A stretch of 64,000 bases of DNA from Pomacea canaliculata (lineage: Eukaryota > Mollusca > Gastropoda > Architaenioglossa > Ampullariidae), in the NCBI RefSeq assembly GCF_003073045.1, contig NC_037594.1:21520927-21584926 (forward strand), given 5' to 3'. Shown one piece after another: positions 35,409 to 48,000 of the stretch. The translations under genes and the position numbers were made by a program. Below the pieces are notes generated by a model. It worked only from the letters and a program-made list of their open reading frames with translations, did not search any database and was not told the DNA's origin. Position 1 is the stretch's first letter. Every line of letters begins with the position of its first letter.

Positions 35409-36837
35409 CATTAGCCTCGTTTAGTGTCATTTCATGCAGGTGACTAAGAGGGAGGGGCGAAGGTGTGTGTGTGTGGGTGGGGTGGTGGTGGAATTCGATG
35501 ATAATATCGACCTTCATACACAGTTCACGTGCTGTGTCTGCATTTTGTTTTGTTGACTTCTCGCTAACAGGAAGTGGAAGCCACAAGGACTTAGCTTGTT
35601 ACAGTTTATTAATTGTTATTAATTACACATCTCAATGTGATTTTTCTTTTGTTGCAAACGTTTAAAATCAGTTAAAATCAGTAGTTCTGTCCTCTTTCGA
35701 GAAATGTTCCACGTACTGTCAGCTTTGCAAATCGTCACGCAGATGAAAAAGATGATTCTTGTATGTGTGACAAGAGGGCACTGTCAAGACTGGGCGATTT
35801 TTGGGTGGTTTTTAAACTTAAAAAATGGCCTGTCCACGACGTGAGAAAATGTCTTCCAAACAAAGTAAAAAAGAAGAAAGAAAAAAAGAAAGAAATGTCA
35901 GAAAATCACTAATACATTTGAGATATCGAAGGAAACTGGGAATTTAAAAAAAAATTCCCATTCCTTTCTATTGAGGATATTATAATGCCTTTACTTGTGT
36001 CCTTGGAAACAGATTGTGGCTCTGCGCCTTGGTGAACCTGTTGTGGCTTATTTTCATAAAAATCGTGCACATATTGTGCATTTTCGTACGATAATGTGAT
36101 TCAGCGTATTTTCACATTAAAAAACCAATTATGGAGATGTGTAATCATAAAACAGCTTCCTGTTACCGTAGGCGTAGCTGTCTGGATGGAGATGTCAGAG
36201 GAAGGCAAAAGTGTGGAGTTGTTAGTTAACTCTCCATGATTAAACTGAGTTTTCTTGGCAGAGGTATCACATCACCGCAATATCTGTAGCTTTAGCTCGA
36301 TGCCGTCATTACGACTAATTTGTTAATCAACAAGACAGTCGTTACATGCTATTTCAGTTCATTTCTAGCCACTTACAGACTACTTCAAGGTGTTGTTGGA
36401 ATGAATGATAAATGGTTGCTACAAGACTTAACAGAATTGTCTGTAATGTGCTTGAGAGAATGAATTGTTGTGCATCTAGAATAAATTGCATGAGTATTCC
36501 ATAAGTGAAACCTCCCAGACTATCCTCCCTCAAATCTCGAATATATAGGGTCTTTTGTGTGTAGAAATAAGATACCAACATATGCAGCAGAAGATTTGTG
36601 AACTATCTCGTCATCAGGTTGTACCTGCAATGATGTCGCATTCTTGTGTCGCGTCTGTCTACAGTTCAGCCTAATTTCACTTATTTAAAACGCTCTTTAA
36701 AAAAAAAAAAACAACAACAAGAAAATCGGAAGTTTTGACCGCCTCTGTTTTCCGTAAAAAAAAAAAAAAGCAGGAGACCCATTCATACCTGGGCCAGGTG
36801 GCAAGGGAAAGGCAAGGCCGCCCCACGCAGACCCCGG

Positions 36838-36844
36838 TATAAAA
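36838..36844 (+). promoter_or_regulatory. TATA box of the SLC17-family gene
   Basis: CCCCGGTATAAAAGTGACGG is a textbook TATA box with GC-rich flanks. Transcription should start about 30 bases on, near 36866, leaving a leader of roughly 145 bases before the first in-frame ATG at 37012. A TATA promoter suggests regulated or tissue-specific expression, unlike the TATA-less neighbours. Confidence 0.75.
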
Positions 36845-37011
36845 GTGACGGGCAGTCACAGCGGGCAAACGTGCGCCGGACTACCTGTCATCCTGTCCTT
36901 GTTAGTGCAGTTGTTTTCGGTATACACAGAATACGCAAGACTGCACACAAACCTGGTGTCCTGAGGAGAGAGTCGTTCATTGAAGAACGGAGCGATAGAG
37001 TGACGGAAATA

Positions 37012-40000
37012 ATGAAGCTGGAGACAATGCTTTCTCGACGGCAGAGTGCTGTAGTTGGTAAGTCGATCACGGACGAGTCTTTCTTCTCAATTTCCTTCTT
37101 TACTCACTCACAAAGACACCCAGACGTCATTACTTTTTTTTAAAGGGAAGCTGTATATTTAATTTAATTGAGAAAACCAAATGAGTTGCCTACGCCCACT
37201 TTAGCTTTTGATCATAAAAGAGTGAACTATTTTCGCTCCTTGTCGTGCACATTGGAGGTTAAACCTTTAGGGCACAAAAAAAAAACAAAGCAAAAATACG
37301 ACAGTCAGTGCATTTTGCCATTATATTTATTAATGCAGTGGGATGTGACTAGTTGCAAACAAATCCTTTCAATTTCAGAGCATACATTATAGTTCAAAAT
37401 GGAAAAGACCCTACGAGCAGCTCTGCAATACCTATCTGACAACCAATAGTCATGGCAGCAAGCAGTCACTTGACCACAACCACATACAAATGTTTGCACT
37501 TTACTCTCGAGTTTCTTGAAAATAAAATAAATAAAAAGAAGAAAGACAAGGAACAAAAATAAGACATCAAGGTTATCAAGAATATGCATCTGTATCTAGG
37601 ATTTCTTTGCCACCGCTTTATAACACCTAAGAGGCTGGACGCCGCTTTATAGCTATTGAGACCTTGTGTTCCTTATTTTATCTTAGGATGACGACTTGCC
37701 CTTACTTCATAACTCACGGTCTAATGGTCAGTGATGATTTCAAAGTCTTTACTGTCTGTTGCCCTACCTGTATGCCTATTTCCCTATGCTTTCTTTGTCT
37801 GTCTGTCCGTCTGTCTGTCTCTCTCTCCAGTGTTTGTCTCTCTCTCAGCCTGCATGTTTACCTGCCAGCCAACCTGTCTGTCTACCTTTTTCCTTGACAG
37901 TCCCTCCTTTCCCCCTCCTCCTTCTCTTCCCCCACCGCCTCTTTCTCTCTCTCTCACACACACACACCGCTGCATTGTATCCTTGTATGTGACACGTCGT
38001 GAAAACAAAATGGAAGCAAGTGTAATTTATTAGGATGCAGCTATGCGCTGCCGGCATTCCAAAAGCTCAGGGTGATGAACAGTGGCAGGAGGAATTCTCA
38101 CGAGAAATGCATCCCATTGGTCGTCAGAGCCGGCGCCAGACGATGCAAAGTTGTGCTCAACGGATGTGCAGGGTAGATCAGAAAATCTTCCTTGAGGCGT
38201 TGTTGACCTCAGATAAAATTTTAATTAATTTCAACCTTCAAAGAAATTTCTTACTCCATTGGCTACCAAGAAAGTCAGTAAACTTGTGACTGGTACAGCA
38301 TCTTATAACTAATATTGACAAGAAAGAATGGAATTCATTTTAGGCTTGGGAAGCCTTTCAGTGCTGCGTGTGCTCGCGATCATCATTACTGTAAGCCATA
38401 ATTATTTAAATTATCAGTTGAGAAAAGACAGCCTAAATGCCTTATTTCAATATTTGTAGATAAAAGGTAGCAGATATGTGTACATGATTGAAGATAATGA
38501 TATTTTTCGTTCTTCGATCTCTGCGTTCCCCTCAGTGCTTGCGTCCTAAGCAACTGCCGAGTCTGAACCAGGCTTACATTTTGCAAACAGAATCTTTCAA
38601 ACTTTGCACTCCATATAGCCAAGAACAAATAAAATCCTAACAAATTGACTGCAAGGAAAAATAGTAAAAGATAAGGAACAATCGCTTTTTTTTTACGCGA
38701 ATAGCTGGTTTCATGAATTTTTATTCTAGACGATCATTCGTGCAAGAATTTCTCTTTCACTCAAACCGTTCAATGCACCTTTCTCTCGTCACAGACTCTT
38801 TCTGAACTCGTGGAAAATACACGGAAAGAGGAAGTGACGGAAAGAAATACTTAAAAAGGCGAGAGAGAAATAGAGAGAGAGAGAGAAAAAGAAAAAGAAA
38901 GAGCGAGGCAGAAGGTAGACCCCACCTTTGGTGGTACCAGTGTTCATTACAGAAGTTCGCAGGGAGGGAAATAAAGCAAAAAGTCTCTGGTATGTAAGAT
39001 GTTAATACTATTACCATACCACTATCCCTGTTTTAAAAAACTTCACTGCTGCTGATGCTGACACATTCCACTTTTACTTGCAGATGCCGAAAAAGCTGTT
39101 TGCAGCACGGAGGCCGCCAGGAAAGAGTCTCCAGAGGACAGCTCATCTAAAGAGGAGAAGAAAGAGCTGAAGGAGGGTCTGGTGGAGAAGTTCACCTCCT
39201 GTCGCTGGGTGGTGGGTTACCTGTGCTGCACGGCGCGCTTCTGCCAGTCCGCCATTCGCCAGCTGATGGGCATGGCTGTCGTCTGCATGACACTACGCTC
39301 CACCTCCCCGACACTCACTCAGACAACAAGCGACAACAACACCATCGACACAAATGATGACAGTACTGCACCACCGAAAGAAGTGAGGATACGAAACTTC
39401 GAAATAAAGCCAAAATTTGTTTTCTTATCTGTTTATCTCACTTGTCTGTTTTATCAATGGCTACGTTAAGTGTGTCTCACTAATGGTTGTGTTGTATTTA
39501 CATGATGTTTGTTGTTTTGTGATTGTATTTCCGTTTTCTACTTGACGTGTTTAACGCGACTTTCTTCTTGTGCTGTATGCCCGTCGGATCCTGTTATCGC
39601 TTATTCTGAGATTGTATGTCAACACACTCACTTCACCTTCTTGAAAACTTCAAAACGAATTCCATCATTCCATCATTTCGTGAGGCTTCATGCCTACAGA
39701 TTTTATTTCCCAACACGTTCTGCCCACCCGTTCTGTGTGCTCTGTAGACTCTATCCACCCATGTGACTTATACATCATTCACATTATGAGGGAGTAATCT
39801 TGGCCTTTTTCTCACACCTACTCAGGGGGGAGACTTTGCCTGGTCACCAGAATTCGAGGCTCTGATCCTCAACAGCTTCAACATCGGCTTTTTCTTCACC
39901 CCCATCATCGGTGGGCAAATAGCCACAGCCGTGGGCGGCAAGCGGGTCATCGCTGTGTCGCTACTGGCCGGTTCTGTCGTCACCATTCTTCTTCCGCCTG

Positions 40001-43000
40001 CAGCGAAGCTCAACGAGATCCTGGTCGTTGTCCTCCGGATCTTGGCAGGAATGTTTTTGGTGAGTCCTAGGACATTTGTGAACTTTTCTTTTAACAGCGC
40101 GCGAAACTGTGCGACCCCAGGTCACAGACTGCCATAATAAATGTCAGGATGGTCATGTCCATGTAGTAGTTGATCACTAAAATTTTTACTTTTATGAATC
40201 TGATTCATGTTAAAAATGGTTTTTCACCACACACACTCTAGCACGCACATAAATGGTGAGGTGGTGGTCTACGTTTGCAGTGTATAATATCGTGTTATGT
40301 TGTAATGTATACTTTCATAAATTTATCAAAAAGCTTTATATTGATGACTTGAACAGTCTGATTTCGTTGTTTAAAACGAAAACACCTCCGATTGATCAAA
40401 TTGTGTGTACATCTGTATGAAGGGTGAATCACCCTTCTCGCGCTAAGATAGAAATTACCAATTATCTTAATTACCGTTTGTGTACACAGGGTGTAGTGGA
40501 CCCCGCCATACAAGCCCTGTGGGCAAAGTGGGCTCCTAAATACGAGAAGGCCCAGCTGACCACCTGCTCCTACACCGGTATGCGACACAAATGATGTACA
40601 CATATTTTGTAGACTACAGTCTGTATACCACTTGCATAATGTTTACTGCTTGTATCATAATAAAGCTGTCAGCTGCTAGTCATTTCACGTCGAGAATGAC
40701 ATCACTAATCCTGAAAATTATTTTAGTATGTTTTAACCCCTCACCCTTGGGAACCTCACGCAACCAGCTGTCACAACAGCAGGAAAATGGAAAACTAAAA
40801 TAAAAAGCTAAATAATATGCAGTTGGTTGGAGAGGTGTGACAGAACAGATAGGTGGTAGTGATGGGGAGGGGAGGTGGTAGCTTTTATTTCTTTTTGCCC
40901 TGTATGCTTTGTGGTGACAGCTTGTTGTTTATATATCTATTTATATTGTATTTATACATGCCTCTCCGCTTTTTTCACTTTATTTCCTTGTTCATTGTAA
41001 AGGAGAACAATCTGTGCTCATATTGCAGGTCTAAGTATTGCTGGAATCGTGACTTTCTTCATTTCGGGCTACCTGTGCGGCATAACCATAGAAAATGGCT
41101 GGCCATTCATCTTTTATTTCTTTGGTAAGAAACGTCTATATCAAGCATCGTTCAGTCTAAGGTTAATGAATCTCCTGTACACGGTTGTACTCTAGAAGCA
41201 TTGTCTGCTGTAGTGAAGTATTATCAGCGGCAGCATTAATTTCTTCTTTTCGAGAAGACCTGGGAAAAGGAGCAAGATAAGTTTGTTAACGATCAAGACA
41301 TGCATGCTCTGAGCTTTCAAAAGATTATTCACTATTTTCTTGTGCAGGCGGATTCACGCTGCTATGTTTCATCCCTTGGATGTTCCTGGTGTACGATTCT
41401 CCAGAGCAACACCCAAGAATTCTCGAGAAGGAAATTTGTATCATCAACCTTGGCAAGAATCCACTGGATATCAAAAACAAGGTGCTTTCTTCTAACAACT
41501 TCAATAACACGTGGAGTCACGATAGTTTCTCCCTCCAATACATTTGAGCGACATTTCTTTTCTTACTTTCCTCCACCACCTCATTAACTTTAGCTTTATT
41601 GATCGATATTTTCTAGCCATCTATTGATATCGAGTTAACGTAGGTCAGTTGGATAGAGAAAATTGCTTCCAAATCAGCACCTTAGAATGATTGAGATTTT
41701 AATGGTGTAGGAAAGTTCTAGCAAATGATAACTGTGCTGAACCTTGTATGAACCGGACTTGTTGTGACAGAAAATGACAACCCCATGGAGGGCGATCCTG
41801 ACATCTGGACCGTTCTGGGCAATAGTGGTAGCGCATATCTGCTACACGTGGGTCATGAGCTGGATCATTGCGTACCTGCCTAAATACCTGAAAGTCGTCA
41901 TGTTATTTGATGTGAAAGATGTAAGATCGGAGCCTCTTCTATCTATTTCTTCTTTGAACCGTTTTAGTCTTAATATCAAGACTCCTACCGGAGCAACGGC
42001 ATGTGAATGTGCGTAGCTGCGTGTGCGCGCTACTGATGATGATGACGACGACGACGATAATCCGTACTCATCTTTCCTTTAATCCATCTGAACAGAATGG
42101 CTTGTATTCTTCGCTGCCCTTCGTCGGCCGGATGCTCGCAGGGTTCCTGAGCGGCTGGTTGTCAGACTGGCTCCTTGGACGAAATATGTTTTCCACTGCC
42201 ACCGTCAGAAAAATCTTTCAGGTTGTAGGTAAGTGGTGCAAACAGATTGATCAAAATACTTGTTGTAGAGTTCTGATGATGCATACTGCAAGGCGGAGTC
42301 GAAATTAACTCCCTGAGTACATAAAGTGTATAAGGGGAAAAAAATTGTCTTCCAATGCTGTTCTGCATTTGTGAAACTTAATCAAGACGGTCGATTTTTC
42401 CCAATTGTCAACGCTGCTGGTGTAAGAATTTCGTGTATTTGCAAGTCTTATAGCTTCAAAAACCTTTACATTTACTTTAACGGAAAAACGTGATGCAGGC
42501 TAATAAATATTTAATTTTATTAAGTATTTCTATAAGCATGCAGAGTTTTATCTAATTTCTTGAAGCAAATAAAATTTTAACTGTTAATTGAATAAATCAA
42601 TTGAAAAAAAAAAATGCGGGCTTGCATGTCCATGAACACACGCTCGTGACAATTGCGCATTCTTGGACTGCCCAGGTCGCATTTGTTTTCCTCTGGACTC
42701 ATGGCTTCAGACAAAAAACAAATTAATTCTGAATTTGTATTGAATACAATAAGAAAATGTATCCGTGATAAGACCAGTCAAGTTACTTCTCTTGAACATC
42801 TTGCTCTGTTATGGCCTACGAAAAAGAGTAGACCACAGATCGTCACTATTAAGAGAAATCTACATCAAGTACTGCTTCTGTAATCACTAAAGTACAATAA
42901 TGTATTACCTAAAGTGTATACTTTGTAATTCCAGAACTGCATATAAAAAAATCACAATACAGAGTAAATATATGTCCTTTTTATTTTTAGCATGATGAAA

Positions 43001-45056
43001 TCACATTTCTGTACAACCTTACTTGGACCACTCTACTTTAAAATTTCGCTGTTCTTGCTTTCCTGTCTCGGAGATTATAGAAGTGTGAACGATGCTTCCA
43101 AGCAGTAGATGAGGTTTCTGGACGGTTGGGACAAGAAAGATATGGCCTGTTCTGTGACCATCACTGTCTGTCTGCAGGCTGCCTGGGGTGCGCAGTGTGC
43201 ACACTACTTGTGGGATTTTTGGACAGCAGGCATCGTATGGAGGCTGTGGCGCTTTTGGTGCTCGCTATGTCATTCCAGAATTGCACCTCCGTGGCTTTTC
43301 GCATCAATCACCTGGACATAGCACCCAGGTAAGACCTTCTAGAGCGCAATGACACCTGATGAAACATTGAGATGCGCCCCGAGATACGATAACGAGAGAC
43401 CACCCGGAGATGTTCACAGCTAGTGGGGCGGTGGCCTCGGAATGACGTCACGCAAAAAAGAGAGGCTTCGGGTGGACTGACAAAATTCTCCTCACGCACC
43501 GGATGCTACAGTGGAATCTGGGATCACCAAAGATGATACCACCAGAAGAAAGCTGAGATCCAACAGTGGTTGGTTAAATGGTTTGGTGGGAAAGTGCTTC
43601 CACCTAGAGGTGATTTCGCACTATGAGGAGAGGAAACCCGAGTACTTGAAGAAAACCCCCGACGCCCAGTCCTGCGAACAGGTGCCACGTACAGAGACAA
43701 GATGAGCCCATGAGTGAATGTTTCACCTGTCCACCCCATGCAGCGATTTGTAGGGGCGCTGGGATGTACATGAACGCGAAACAAGATCTAAATCTCTAAC
43801 GGACTGAACGATATGTGCTTGTTACTGCTTAGTGCTGACTACTCCACCGCTCTATCCCCCTCCTCGACCTTGTTGCTCGACACTACAGCACTTTACGACC
43901 CTTGACATGACCTTATTGCCCTCTGCTGGTCTGTGCAGATTTGCCGGCGTGATGATGGGTATGACCGTTACAGTTGCTATGGCTGTCTCGCTGACGGGGC
44001 CTCCATTCACCGCCGCCATCGTTCGCGAGGTAATTTCTTTGTCCCGTGTCCCTGAGTAGCATAATTGCTGACAGGTGTTTGTGTCCAACAAACAGAATCA
44101 GTGTATGTACTAAGCGTGGTGAGCACTCAAATGTTAGTGTGAACCGCGCTCTGCACGAACCTGTTATTTTAAGTAGAATGTAGTATTAAGGTTCTATACA
44201 ATCCATGGTTACTGGTGTGTTCACCAATGGAGGTCACTGACGATACTTCTCCTCGCATTTTTTTTTTCTGTTACAGAACACCAGAGAAGAGTGGCTTATC
44301 GTCTTCATCGTCGTCTCTGGGTTCAACATTTTTGGGGCCGTAATCTTCGCGCTATTTGCCAGCGGGGAGGTGCAGATGTGGGCCTTGCCGCCGAAAAGCG
44401 ACAGCGTGGACCACAGCCCGGTCGTTCCCGCGGACAGCAATGCCGTCGTCGCCAGAACCTCTGACGACCAGGGCAGGACACCGCTGGACCTTCCCAACGG
44501 CTACTGCGTGCATGATGAAGCCTCGCCTAACCTATCGAAAAAAGGCGTCCCGAGCCTCTTTGACCAAAACAAGACTCACTTTGATGGCGGAGACCAGAAG
44601 AAGACCTCTGAACGGCCACCGCCGGAACCGACTGAGCTGCAGGGAAGCCAGAAGAAATCAGAAAGTTCTCACAGCAGCGACACCGACTTCTCCGACCTGG
44701 ATGCGGAGGGAGCTGCTCGGTCTGAGGAGGAAAAGACGCAGATGACAAATGACGGTAAAGAGTGTTCAAAAGTTTGCGAGGCGAAAGTTCCGTCTGATCT
44801 CGAACCCCGGCTGGCGTCGTCGACAGGACTGAGAGAAAACTTCAAGAAGAGCGAGCTCCCAAAGACACACCTCGCCCTGAGGAAACGAATTTCGTCAACG
44901 GATTTGAACAAATATTTGACGACGAAAAAAAGGAACAGAATAACGACATGCCACGTAAGGATTAATAAGGAAAGAAAAGGAAAGTGTCCTTCAGCCCCTT
45001 CTGTCGTACCAGCACCGATTTTACTTTCTCGCCCTACAGCACATGTGACGATGTAA
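37012..45056 (+). CDS. SLC17-family anion transporter (MFS) with long C-terminal tail
   Basis: Eleven exons total 2202 bases, 733 residues: 37012-37057, 39084-39382, 39826-40059, 40490-40577, 41029-41124, 41348-41481, 41771-41920, 42096-42228, 43178-43328, 43939-44029 and 44277-45056. The membrane core follows the SLC17 pattern: CRWVVGYLCCTARF, FAWSPEFEALILNSFNIGFF, IIGGQIATAVGGKRV, ALWAKWAPKYEKAQLTT, YDSPEQHPRILEKE, PWRAILTSGPFWAIVVAHI, LPFVGRMLAGFLSGWLSD, FRINHLDIAPRFAGVMMGM and TREEWLIVF with SGEVQMW. Relatives (sialin, VGLUT, VNUT, Na-phosphate transporters) move organic anions or phosphate across plasma, lysosomal or vesicle membranes; the substrate cannot be called here. From about residue 510 a hydrophilic, Ser/Glu/Lys-rich tail of about 224 residues follows, unusual for the family. 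The stop lies in ATGTAAG, so an extra splice there cannot be excluded. Confidence 0.9.
37796..37970 (+). repeat. Low-complexity pyrimidine tract in SLC17 intron 1
   Basis: A run built from CTGT and CT units (CTGTCTGTCCGTCTGTCTGT near 37798), then CTCCTTCTC-rich and finally CTCTCT and CACACA stretches. It makes long artificial open frames on both strands. A complementary GA-rich tract lies at about 38862-38912 in the same intron. Confidence 0.8.
43443..43450. promoter_or_regulatory. Full CRE palindrome TGACGTCA in SLC17 intron 9
   Basis: Perfect CREB/ATF consensus between SLC17 exons 9 and 10. Its role is unknown; it is the fourth perfect copy between 30.5 and 43.5 kb. Confidence 0.25.
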
Positions 45057-48000
45057 GTTGCAGCATGTTGCTGTGCCTGATACGCACCGTTCACTTTGAT
45101 CAAGTCTCTATGCAGTAATGCAAGCAGAACTAGTTCTCAGTGTTCCATTTTACGATGACGGTGTTGATATGAGTGTGCACACCAAGATCCATGTATGGAG
45201 TGGTGCTTCTCATGTTAGCTCTCTATCACCTGGTTCTTGTATTTAGGCAGTACAAAGTTGTGGAGCCAGAGAACTAAGAAAGAATGTGATTTGCACGTGG
45301 GATGAATTGGTGGAAAGATGCGAGTTGACATGCGGCTTTTTGGAACTGTTTTCCCAAAATCACTTTAGCTTGACGCCCTTTTGTTCCTACCATCCGACAC
45401 AGTGAACTTTTTTTTCTGCTCCCCATTAACCTTTCACTATTCCATCCACTCAAAAATTTCAGAATAACTAAGCTTTGAATTAACATCTATTGACCTATCC
45501 GTACCTCAAGCATAGTGTTTCCAAAATACGAAAGAGTTGGGTTTCGGTTCGAGAAGTCGTTCGTTCAAAACTTCGTACTTCTGACATTATAAACGAAAGC
45601 AAACTTCGGCGATGTTCTAATCCTCACCAAATTTGTGCAGGAATATACATGTACATATATACCCGTTATCTATGGTCATGGACTGAGCTGTATTCCTTTA
45701 ATTCCCACCTCCAAGATGTTGCTGACGGCTTCGGAAGGTTAAACTACTGGGCAGTGACACTGTCCCCGTTGCCGAACATTGAGGTGTCAAGTTAGAAGTG
45801 TTTCACTGTTTGGCTATGCAGACTAATCCCGATTCAGATGAGGTGATCGAAAGTTGACAAAAACCGAGGGAGTAAGCGACACAGCACAGATTAGCTTTGA
45901 ATATAACAGTTTATGAGCAGCAAGCAGAAAAGTCTGTATGAACAGGTCTCACGTGAAGAGACAAGACGTGAATCTTTTAGCGGATTTAGCCGTTGCGCGG
46001 AAAGAAATCTGTGTAAACAGGCGCAAAGATTTGATTAGTATTGCGGATTTTCTAAGTACACGATTTCCAAATTTTAATGATTTAAAATGTTGATTGCACT
46101 ACAGTTTGATAAACGGTACACTGCATCACAAGCGCATGATTCAAGGAAAGGACTGCAAAGCAGAAACTGCACAACACACACTTGCAAGAAAATACCATGA
46201 CTATGACTATATAAATGTTTTCTATTTTTATTCTCGTAATTAGCACGACTATACCCAGAATATGATTCATGTGCAATCAAAATTCCAAGAAAATACAATG
46301 AGCATGGCACATCTGCCTAGCTGACAGTCAAAATCTCTCCTGGAAACCACCTTAACGAATATGATGTAAAGGGCACTTAGTTCTAAAATGTAGTCTATAC
46401 AAAGGGGGTAAATACTATGCTGTCAACTCAGATGGCCATAAAAAATGTTTTCTTTAAGTCTCACCATTAAGCCATATCCTGCCTGAGTATTAAACTTTGA
46501 GTTCAATTCCAATAACTGTAAATCACAGAACTCAAAAAAACTTTCTAGAAGTGTTCTTTCTATGCTCTAGAATTGACTTGAAAAAATGTTTCAGATGTCT
46601 GCATTCCAGTACATTAATTTTGGTTTTGAAGTTGAGCTTTAAACCCGCCACAGTGGCTTTTCTAGTATGATGATAAGCCATGCAGACAAAAATGTGCAAC
46701 AATTTATCACTGTTGCCCTTCAGAATGCAGATATCTCTCTCGTGATTGTATAAAACCAGCAAACAACATGTCCACCAAACGAAGCACATCTCTTTTGATG
46801 CAATCTACTTCGTAAATGCACAGAATAATCATAACAAGCCTTAAACCAACGCAAACTGATATAATCTGAAATGCTTTGAGCATGCCATTTATCAGTATCA
46901 ATGATCCGTTGATCGATCCAGTCATCCAGTCTGGGTTGGGGAGGTTAGTCAGATGAGGTATTCCAAAAAATTGAGATATTCCTCCATTTCTCTGTGTGCC
47001 ATTTATAAAAACAATTAGCACATTGAGGTTGTGTCCTCCTTTGATTTGCCATCTTGTCTTAATTGCAAAAAACTTTCATGGTACTTTAGTGTCACTAATG
47101 TGCACCATTTTCAGACCAAGAAAGCAGCACTGCTTTACAGCCTACAAAGGTTCTGACATATTTCCATACCAAACTTCCACTACCAGCATGATACAGTTCG
47201 CAGACACATCCACACAAAGGTAAAAACAGGAGCAATTATTAAAATGGTCATGTCTCAAAAGATATGGGCCCATTTTTTTCTGTGTAAAAAATATGCAGCT
47301 GTGAGCACACTAACTGGAAAATGCCACCAGTGACGAGTCTGCAAATACATTGTTTGGTTCCTAACACCTTTTCCAAAACTGAAACTGTGATGTGTAATCT
47401 AGAGATGGACAGACTGGTGCATAGCTTGACAGGTGCTATTTCATTATTGAAAAAAGCTGAGAATATGTATGAAAGCTAACAGTAAACTGGCTACTTGAGA
47501 GAACTTCTGCATATTGGTGGCTTTTCTGTAAGTGCTCATATGAATGAAGAATTCCCCTTTGTAAGCAATAAATAGAAATCAGAATACATTTATGCACAAG
47601 ATGTTCTGGGATGTTTTGTCAAAGAAACTCCTACAAGCACACAAGATCACTACAGAGTATTAGATGCCACTGTTCAAGGACTTTGCCCCATTTTCAAAAG
47701 TAGCTCAAATTGTCACTTCAACACTTTACACTCAAAGCTTTCCCACACAAACTTTTACTAATTTTTTAATAGCCAAGACACCTCTCCTTGAAAAAAAAAA
47801 AGGTCTTTGTACACATGCATTCTTACCAAAACTTTCTCATCACCATACCATGGACTGTATCAACTTACATGGGGCAAGTAGATATTAACTGATATGTCTA
47901 CATAAAATCACTAAACGCACATGCATACATACAAATTTCCTTTTAAAACCAAAATTTGAAATCTTCACACTATTCCTTCCCTTCTGTTCTTGTAATCTTA

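Larger units (their letters stand above)
26559..36830. other. About 10 kb with no recognised gene
   Basis: No frame here shows a known protein signature with matching splice sites. Composition is patchier than in the gene-dense part, with GC-rich islands around 28.2-28.6, 30.3-30.7, 31.4-31.8, 33.0-33.3 and 35.0-35.5 kb between AT-rich stretches. A minus-strand frame of 133 codons beginning with ATG (27712 to 27311) is the longest ATG-started one; nothing supports it as a gene. Two full CRE palindromes and a small coding-like island are listed separately. The stretch may hold distal regulatory DNA of the SLC17 gene, unrecognised exons or non-coding RNA. Confidence 0.5.

Noticed and set aside
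37731-38057. Overlapping Ser/Leu/Pro- and Arg/Glu-rich frames on both strands
   Set aside because: They are translations of a CTGT/CT low-complexity tract inside SLC17 intron 1.
45490-45795. Plus-strand 101-codon frame after the SLC17 gene
   Set aside because: It starts at TTG and has no protein-like features or splice context.
46707-47021. Minus-strand 104-codon frame with hydrophobic segments
   Set aside because: No ATG at the start, no family match; it probably lies in the citrate synthase 3' UTR.
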